This document shows, in pieces, positions 57,152 through 64,000 of a stretch of DNA of 64,000 nt. Source of the DNA: Chamaelirium japonicum (Eukaryota > Streptophyta > Magnoliopsida > Liliales > Melanthiaceae). The position numbers and the translations under genes are program-made. Under the pieces are notes generated by a model. It made no database searches, was not told where the DNA came from, and was given only the letters and a program-made list of their open reading frames with translations. The first letter of the stretch is position 1. Every line of letters begins with the position of its first letter. The stretch spans positions 67,615,716 to 67,679,715 of the forward strand of contig OX393553.1 in the NCBI GenBank assembly GCA_947650365.1, in the 5' to 3' direction.

Positions 57152-59205
57152 CCGGATTTTTTAGATCGTATCTTAAATGCTAGGATTAATAGGCTCTAAG
57201 ATGCCACATCATCATCGTGCAAACAATCCTCAGATAGTGCGCATGATTTCGACATGGTGAGCACGACCTGCTAGTGTCTGTGCATGACCTGCTAGTGTCT
57301 GTGCACGACTTGGACTAATTTTTGTATAGAAATGACCCAAGTCGTGTGCCCGATCTCCAAGTAATGCGCACGATGGGTTCAATTTCAGTTTTAATTGAGT
57401 TTAATATTTATTTTGAGCTGGGCTTTGTGGCACTAATCACTAGGGGCTTCTTTTGGCTATAAATAGGCTTGATCCCCATCCATTAAGGCCAATCATTCCT
57501 AGAAGGAGCGATCCCTTAGAGGTCTTCTTGTCCTTCTCCCCTTTTGGCTTGAGTTCTTGTCTTCATCCTTGGTTATAGAAAGGCCATGCTAGATACTAGA
57601 GAAAGAGCTCCAGATCTGATTCTTCCTGTGAATTCAGTGGCTCTACTCTCTAGCATGGACGATCCTAGTTCTAATTCATTGTTTGGGATTCTCTTTGTTT
57701 TAGATCCATATACCATTTGGGATCTTGAGCAAAGAGATACTCAATCAATGGATCAAGAACTAGTAGGTAGTGCGATCCTTTGTGCTGAATGATCTTCATG
57801 ATTGAATGCCCACACCTGGAGAGAAACCCAAGATCGAATCTAATGAATACTTTCACTTGCTAACTTCTTGATCTAGATCCACACCCTTTCATTCTTAGTG
57901 ATCTTGGGTTTAGATTTTGAAGCTTGCATGCATTGAATTGTTGATTGAGGTAATCTGAATCATTGGATGCATATTCAAATGAGTCTTGATGATCTAGATC
58001 TTGACTACTTGAGATCTATATCATACAAGCATACATGCAATAATGTGTGATCGTTTGTAAAGTCTTTCCATCCATCACTATTATCTTTCCATATCTTTCC
58101 CGCTATTTGTGATCTTGGTGGAAAGTCGTTGCAACGATGACTTTGCTATTTGGGATCTTAGTGACAGGTCGTTGCAACGACACTCGGAGAGCAAGGTTCT
58201 AAAAAGCGCTAGGCGCTAGTCGGGCGATGGGGGGACGCCTAGTGCCTAGGCGGGGCCTAGGTGGTGCTTAGGCGTTTTGCCTTTTTTTAATTATTTTAAT
58301 TATTATTTTGATATTATATGATATATATATATATATATGTTTAAAAATTAATATAAATTCAAGATTATCCCAAATCATTATTTTAAAGAACAAGTATAAA
58401 ACCATAATTCAAGATTGAGTGATTAACAAGAACAAAAGCAAACATGGTCCGCCTGGCCAGTCTCAACCCGCTTGATCAGTCTCAACCCGCCTGGCCACCC
58501 TCAACTCGCCTGGTCCGCCTGGCCAGCCTCAGCCCGCCTAGGCGGCCTTGCCCCGCCTAGGCGGACGCCTAGCTTCGCCTGGGAGCTTGGCCGCTTTTCT
58601 GGAGTGCCTAGGGCCTAGGCGAGGCGGTGGGGGGCCGCCTAACGCCTAGGCGGCCGCCTGGACCGCTTTTTAGAGCACTGTCGGAGAGTTTGCGATCTCG
58701 CTTTCGAGCACACTAGCTATCGAGGCAACACGGACGTCATTACGGACCGTTGGCAAGAAACCAAGGGGCAAGCTTATGTAAAGAGAGGAGCTAGACATAG
58801 TGACTCATCGATGGTAACTTCTGAGCTCTCTTGTAATCCATCTGTCGTGTTACGGGTCGTTTAGTGAAGGGGGGCCTTGGCTCTCACCCAGCTTTTCTAA
58901 AAAGGGTTTCCACCTAAAAGTCCTTTGTGTGCTTTCTTTTTCATATAATCGGTAGAACCTTGTATGCTTTAACCCAAGTAAGACCACGTTGAGATTTAAA
59001 GAATTTGAGAGAGAGAGGTAGTGACAATTTTTTGTAAATATTATTCGCATATGTTTCCTTCGCTATGTTGCTTGCACTTTTTGTTCCACATTGTTGTTTA
59101 TCTTGTGTAGAATCTAGCATTGATGATTGTGCTTGTTTTGGATTGCTAATAGACTCCATACTCTTCCTCATATAGTGGATCTATCCATGCAATGTGTGGA
59201 ATTTT
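57152..59205 (+). mobile_element. Probable LTR of a second retroelement, interrupted
   Basis: A TATAAATA box at 57458-57465 is followed by leader-like sequence and, at 59208-59221, TTGGTATCGGAGCC, a primer-site-like sequence for tRNA-Met(i) in plus orientation. GTGCGCACGACTT-type phrases occur on both sides of the gag-only element (52040 and 57225), so that element landed inside this one. The left end is not resolved. An hAT MITE sits at 58192. Confidence 0.45.
58192..58680. mobile_element. Non-autonomous hAT element with exact 8-bp TSD
   Basis: 489 bp flanked by TCGGAGAG (58184-58191 and 58681-58688). The ends CAAGGTTCTAAAAAGCG and CAGTGCTCTAAAAAGCGG match those of the element at 37181, and the interior repeats GCCTAGGCGG and CCGCCTGG. 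No transposase. Confidence 0.95.
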
Positions 59206-59400
59206 GTTTGGTATCGGAGCCTGCCCTTAGCAAGATTTCGAGTATCCGACGAATTCCCACCATCGTGCCATATTGGAGCTTGCTCCCTAGCAAGATTCGG
59301 TATCCACATGGACCATCGAGTGGCATCAGAGCTTGCTTCCTAGCAAGATCTGGTGCAACTTGGTTTTCAAGTGGTATTAGAGTAAGGTCTTTCTAATAAG
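59200..59400 (+). repeat. Short tandem repeat of a primer-site-like phrase
   Basis: GGTATCGGAGC / ATTGGAGC / GGCATCAGAGC / GGTATTAGAG, each but the last followed by TTGC-CCTAGCAAGAT-like sequence, occur about every 55-65 bp. Confidence 0.65.
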
Positions 59401-61660
59401 GCTTAACATCCCCGAGTGGATCATTCATTTTTCTTGCTTTTTCACTTGTGCTCCAAGTAGCTCATTGCCATGATTTTTGTAAGCTTGCATGTCTAGGCCA
59501 CACACGTTTTTGCTTGATTAATTGGCATTGCACATGCACATAAGAGGTTTTAACACATCGTTCTTATCGTTGGGAGCAGTTGAGATCATACATTTGTTGG
59601 TGGCAGGAACTTGTGTCATTTAGGTCACCTCACTTCTTGTAAGCGAGGCACTCCTGAGATCACCACATGCCATCTTTATGGCATCATGGGTCATCTTAGA
59701 CAACATTGCCATGAGTTTGGGTTTCTCTGGTTTGTATTCTCTTTGTAGGATCTCACATGCATTGGATTCTAGTAGGTTCTCTTCCTCTTCTTCACTGAAG
59801 TGGGTTAGACGTGACTTTGTGGATGCTTGCCGGTTTTTGAGAGGTTTAGTTCCTCTAGGGTTACCACACCCTAGGAGGACCATCCTTGCATAGCATCTTA
59901 GTTACTTCTTGGAAGGGTTGTTTTGTCCATCCTTACTTGTCTATCCCATGACCTTGATCATGCACGCATGTTTTCATTGCAGTCATTTTCATGCATGATT
60001 TTTCGCTTCGTGATGTTTATTTTTATTTTCTTTCTTTTACTCTTCTTGTTTTTGTTTGCGTTGATCATGTCGGAGATTGTGCACAAATTTGCATTTCATG
60101 TGCTTGTAACATGTGTAGTGCACATCTTGTGGTGACAAGATCCTATAAAATATTGTCAATTTTGATCCTCTTGATTGTCTAGGTATTTCACATGGTTTTG
60201 GAGCTCTAAATATTTGTCTATAGCTATTTGTGTGATCGATTTTTTGTTCACATTGATGGGTTTTTTGTTCACGCTAGGGTTTTTCTGCATAAAATGAGCC
60301 ATACACACGAACAGGGCATCGTGCGCAAGACGGATTTTGTGTGCACGGTGGTGATATCATGTGCACGATATGTGCTTGTGGGATTTAATTGGTTCACCCT
60401 CGGGAGAGTCGTGAGCACAATTTGCCCAGATTGAACACACAGAGTTCTGACTGTATCTTGTCGAGTTTCAGCCCAATTTTTGCTCGATTGGTCATTCGTT
60501 CCCTTTGTTCGTGCGATCGGTCACTTCGTTTCCCTCTCCTCTCATTTCATACCACTCAACCTATCTTTGGATCCCCTCTCCCTGTTTCTCGATCAGCCGG
60601 AGTAGCCAAGTCAGTCTCAAGAGTCGCAGTGGCACACAGTGTGTGCTTGAGTGTCGATTGATTTTGTTGAGAGTCTGAATCCATCATGGTTTTCTTATGA
60701 GAGTTCTGTAGTTTTCTTTAAGGTACCGTCACTTGTTATAGTGTGTTGCTTGCTCTAATACTTTTCATAAAATGATGATCACTTTAGTCTCAGGTTTTGA
60801 TCTTCGAAGTAATCATCATCTTATGATTTGTTATCATGGTATTCCTTATCATAACATATGTCTCAAGCCATGTTTTTAGACATGCTTATCTTATTTTGCT
60901 TTTTGTTTTCCTTTTCAAGATGATGCTCATTCACCTTGCACGTTCACTTGTATAGTCATCATGCTTGGGTACTTCCCTTCCCCTTTAGTCATATTTCTTT
61001 TGTTACAAAATATGGGGAGAGATCACTCAAAGGGTGGATGGGAGATGTCCCCATTGTGCTTGCACATAGCGGTAGTCCCTCTATATACGCTTCTTTTGGT
61101 GTGTTTGATCTCTCTAAGGATACTTGCGACTCCTTTTGGTAGTTGCTTCTGCTAGGGAACGATGCTTGGTAAATTGAGCCATACTCAACACCAAGCATAT
61201 AAAAAGACACATGTTTATAAATTTGATACCATTTACATGTCGATTAGTTAGAACGGCTTAAACATGGTGAAAATTCACCAACCCAATGTCCACTCCAAAG
61301 TTCAAAGCCAAAGCATGCGAAGACAGGATGTTACCCTAAATCCTTAATACTTCAAAAACTCGATTATGCTCCTACCCTTAAGCATATGTTTATACGGTGT
61401 CATAATTTAACATGATACCTTCTCCCGCAATTTCCCGCTAAACAGTTCGATACCTTTCTCGATTCAAGATTTTAACATTTGGGAGAGATGCATTAGCATT
61501 ACTTTTAAGGGAGAAAGTGTTTGAAGTGGAATAACCATTTTTTTCCTAAATAGATATTGTCAAGCATAAAGGTTTCAATTGAAAATGTCTACAAATTCAT
61601 TTAAGTAGGAAAAAGAAATTGAATGCTTCCCAATTGAACCAGGCAAGGTTAGAGTAGAGC
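59401..61660. other. Exon-proximal intron DNA, no gene seen
   Basis: GTGCGCA/GTGCACGAT phrases (60300-60420) echo the LTR-like block before. 60990-61020 has a GGGGAGAGA purine tract that might end a retroelement interior. There are no coding motifs. Confidence 0.4.
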
Positions 61661-61666
61661 CATTAC

Positions 61667-63098
61667 CGTGTATGAGGGAGAAGAGGCTGCCATTTGGCTG
61701 GTAATCATAAACCAGCAGCCTCTCCTCCTTCGCCTGGAAATACGCCCGGAGGGGGACCAGGTTGGGGTGGCGGAGCCTTCCCACCGCATCCATGTGCCGC
61801 TCGAACCCCTCCTTGCCCGTCGTCCCCATCCTGCCAGCATCGAGCCTCTTCACGCTCACGATCAGCCGGTTGTCCAGCACCGCCTTGTACGTGGTCCCGA
61901 TACACCCCCTTCCCATCAGCTCGGCCGACGCCCGCATCAGCTGCTCGAGCGAGTACACCGGCACCTCCCCGGCGCAGAACACCAGGCACCCACTCTTCCC
62001 CATCCTCTTCACCTTCTCCTCCGACATCGCCGCCTCCGCCGCCGCCGCCAGCTCATTGTTGCTGATCTCAATCACATTGGTGTTGCTCTCCGCCGCGTAC
62101 ATTTCTATCGGATCGACGGTGTCCTTCTCCGGTTTAAGTATACTCCCCTGCCTCCTCCTCTTCCTCTTCATCGCCACCGAAACACCGGCGAGCCCCATCA
62201 CGAGAAAGGCAGCGGCGACGAACCCCATGGCCACGGCGGCCTTCTTCCTCCGCATCTTCTGGGTAGGGGGCGCCGAGCCCGGCGGCAGGAGTCCCTGCAA
62301 CTGCCCGGCGGAGGCAGCTGGGGACGCTACGACCGGAGCCGGCCCAGGAAAGAAGACGAAATGGGAGCGGCACTCCTTTCGGACGACGGCGCCGCACAGC
62401 CCGGGGTTCGCGGAGAATGCAGAGGCATCGAGGGCGGTGAGCGCGGCGGTGACCGGCACGGGCCCGGTGAGGTCGTTGCTGGAGACGTTGAAGATTCTGA
62501 GGGAGGACTGGTTGAGGGGAGGGAGGGAGCCGTTGAGGCGGTTGTACTCCAGGCGGAGGCAGTACAGGCGGTCGAGGGCGGTGGCGAGGCGCGGCGGGAT
62601 GGGGCCGGAGAGGTGGTTGTGGGAGAGGTCGAGGGTGCGGAGGCGGTGGAGGGAGAGGAGGGAGGCCGGGAAGGGGCCGGTGAGGAGGTTGTGGTCGAGG
62701 AAGAGTGCCTTGAGGTTGAGGAGGGCGGAGAGGTCGGGGATGGGGCCGGCGAGGGCGTTGGCCTTGAGGCTTAGGATCCGGAGCTGGTCGAGCCGGTCGA
62801 GGGTGCCGCCGGCTAGGGTGCCATTGAGGCCGGCGGCCTCGAGGACGAGCCGGACCACCCGCCCCTGGGCGGAGCAGCGGACCCCAAACCAGAGGCACGA
62901 GGAGGCGCCGGAGGAGCCGTTGGTGAGGGGGAAGCGGAGGAGGTTGCCAGGGTCCGCCTTCGACTTGAATGCCAGCAGCGCCGCAGCGTCCGGCGGCACG
63001 GCGGAAGCCAATGTGGGTGGAAGAGACCACGGCACAAGGTTCACCACCAACACCAGCAGCAGCAGTAGAAGAGGAGGGATTCTCCCACGCTTCACCAT
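61667..63098 (-). CDS. Inactive LRR receptor kinase, exon 1
   Basis: Encodes residues 1-477 and the first base of codon 478; with exon 2 (47766-48322) the protein is 662 aa, the usual size for this family. The start at 63098 gives a signal peptide (MVKRGRIPPLLLLLLVLVV). A longer frame upstream begins only with TTG. Then: an LRR N-cap (LLAFKSKADP, CLWFGVRC), about five LRRs (residues 80-215), a Ser/Pro/Ala-rich juxtamembrane part, a transmembrane helix (about 287-309) followed by KRKRRR, and the kinase N-lobe with a glycine loop GRGCIG (396-401), Lys417 in VSVKRLD and the hinge region LLVYDYQPNGSLF. It ends at CACG|GTAATG. It is probably a plasma-membrane receptor or co-receptor scaffold; ligand and pathway are unknown. 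Confidence 0.93.
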
Positions 63099-63159
63099 TG
63101 TTGGCTGAAGCAAGAGAGGGGAAGGATTAGGGTTAGAGAGAGATAGAGTGAGAGAATCC

Positions 63160-63162
<3 letters not shown>

Positions 63163-63196
<34 letters not shown>

Positions 63197-63200
63197 AGAG
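63163..63200 (-). repeat. (GA)n in the kinase leader
   Basis: An almost pure GA run about 65-100 bp upstream of the ATG (CT on the gene strand), mirroring the CT leader of the IRX15-like gene. Confidence 0.85.
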
Positions 63201-63451
63201 AGTGGGCTAGGGGACAAAAAGGTTCAGCAGCTGTCCCCGGACTGGACTGACTCAGAGGGCGGAGGGTCACGGCGTCACGTGACGGATCAGGAAAGGGCGC
63301 GGCGTTTTGGGGGTGTCGTTACTTCCAGATCCAGAATCCTACGGTGGTACGTCGTCCACGTAAGAGGTGTAATGGGGGTGGAAAAGTCGAGGGAGGAGGG
63401 GGGATGGGACCGTGAGATTCAATTTGGAGACGGGACGGGGCTCACGGTACG

Positions 63452-63458
<7 letters not shown>

Positions 63459-63501
<43 letters not shown>
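63459..63501 (+). repeat. (GA)n microsatellite
   Basis: About 42 bp of GA in the upstream region of the kinase gene. Confidence 0.9.
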
Positions 63502-63505
<4 letters not shown>

Positions 63506-63600
63506 GCTGTGGCGGGTTATTTCCGCCTTTCAAAAGACTCGGGGCTCCGCATCCGACCCGGTTCGAAGCAGAGTTTGGTCCGGTACAGCAAACGGAGGGG

Positions 63601-63756
63601 AAAATTTTCCAGCACATCCTGCGTACGCTACAACCGCGGGGCCCACTGCAATTCAAAAATATAGGGTAGTATGGGAGTAGTGGCCCCCAGCACTTGGAGC
63701 GTGCTGATAGGCTATGGCCAACGGTTGTAGCGTACGCAGGACATGGTGAAAATTTT
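63601..63756. repeat. Inverted repeat (~35-bp arms), possible MITE, upstream of the kinase
   Basis: The left arm starts AAAATTTTCCAGCAC and ends CCTGCGTACGCTACAACCG (63601-63636). The right arm is its inverse (63722-63756) with a few mismatches near the tips. The loop is about 85 bp. It lies 500-660 bp before the ATG. No target duplication is evident. Confidence 0.75.
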
Positions 63757-64000
63757 GGATCGATGATGAGAGCGTCTTTGACGGCCGTATCGAAATGGAC
63801 GGCGGAGATGTTGGGAGGATGAGGATAGAGAATGTGTGCAGGAGAATTTGAAAGAATATTGCATCGGGGTCTGTGCATGCAGCCACAGGACCTATGCAGT
63901 ACGCACGTGATAGTTGCAGAACAAAGAACAAATCAGGGTTCATAAAGTTTTTTTTTGCTTTACCCCTTTCTCCTCTTTTTCCATTACCAAAGTCACTTTT
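63757..64000. other. Upstream flank, no gene seen
   Basis: Unassigned DNA to the end of the window; short frames show no family. Confidence 0.4.

Larger units (their letters stand above)
48323..61666 (-). other. Giant intron (~13.3 kb) of the receptor-kinase gene
   Basis: Bounded by GTAATG after exon 1 and CTATCTACAG before exon 2, phase 1. It contains a decayed Copia element, a complete gag-only LTR element on the gene's own strand, an hAT MITE and other LTR-like sequence. 48340-49750 and 59400-61660 hold no gene that I recognise. The exons are intact, so the gene may still be spliced. Confidence 0.85.

Noticed and set aside
61575..61666. Kinase frame continuing past residue 478 to a stop at 61575
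   Set aside because: This is intron read-through; the GTAATG donor and the exact join to exon 2 explain the break better.
61762..63108. 448-aa plus-strand and 298-aa minus-strand frames over kinase exon 1
   Set aside because: Shadows of the GC-rich LRR exon; the LRR and kinase motifs are in one minus frame only.

Overview
The window is nuclear DNA from a flowering plant. It carries an IRX15-type xylan gene, a PLS-class PPR gene and an inactive LRR receptor kinase, embedded in plant LTR retrotransposons (initiator-tRNA-Met primer sites), hAT and Mutator-type MITEs, SINEs and long CT/GA microsatellites. The three genes are GC-rich while the surrounding DNA is AT-rich. That suits a monocot or early-diverging angiosperm, but the species cannot be fixed from this sequence.

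Layout. 1-3.0 kb: the 3' part of a Gypsy-like element with three tandem arrays and an LTR. 3.3-5.7 kb: a 2.4-kb LTR in reverse orientation. 5.7-14.6 kb: repeat mosaic with ~500-bp tandem units, MITEs, hAT elements, microsatellites, a duplicated CT/GA block and one orphan LTR. 14.7 kb: a SINE with 17-bp target duplications. 15.2-16.2 kb (-): IRX15-like gene with a Mutator-type MITE about 250 bp upstream. 16.7-25 kb: mostly unannotated DNA with small repeats and one isolated nitrilase exon. 25.4-27.0 kb (-): intronless PPR gene. 27.4-40.8 kb: a multi-level transposon nest. Its core is a 12-kb non-autonomous LTR element (LARD) with 3.8-kb LTRs, a perfect 5-bp TSD and an internal array of small hairpins; an hAT MITE sits inside one LTR. 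41-47.7 kb: a PYL-like relic, a 334-bp miniature LTR-type element, a complete hAT element and SINEs. 47.8-63.1 kb (-): one receptor-kinase gene in two exons around an intron of about 13.3 kb. The intron holds a decayed Copia element, a 5.1-kb gag-only LTR element and an hAT MITE. 63.1-64 kb: upstream region of the kinase with an inverted repeat.

Only three intact protein genes are supported. IRX15-like acts in secondary-wall xylan in the Golgi, the PPR protein probably in organelle RNA processing, and the receptor kinase at the plasma membrane. Nothing links them functionally. The strongest observations are the hairpin array in the LARD, with a cUUCGg loop in most units and paired changes in the stems; the giant intron, joined by an exact in-frame splice; and insertion histories readable from TSDs and an empty site.
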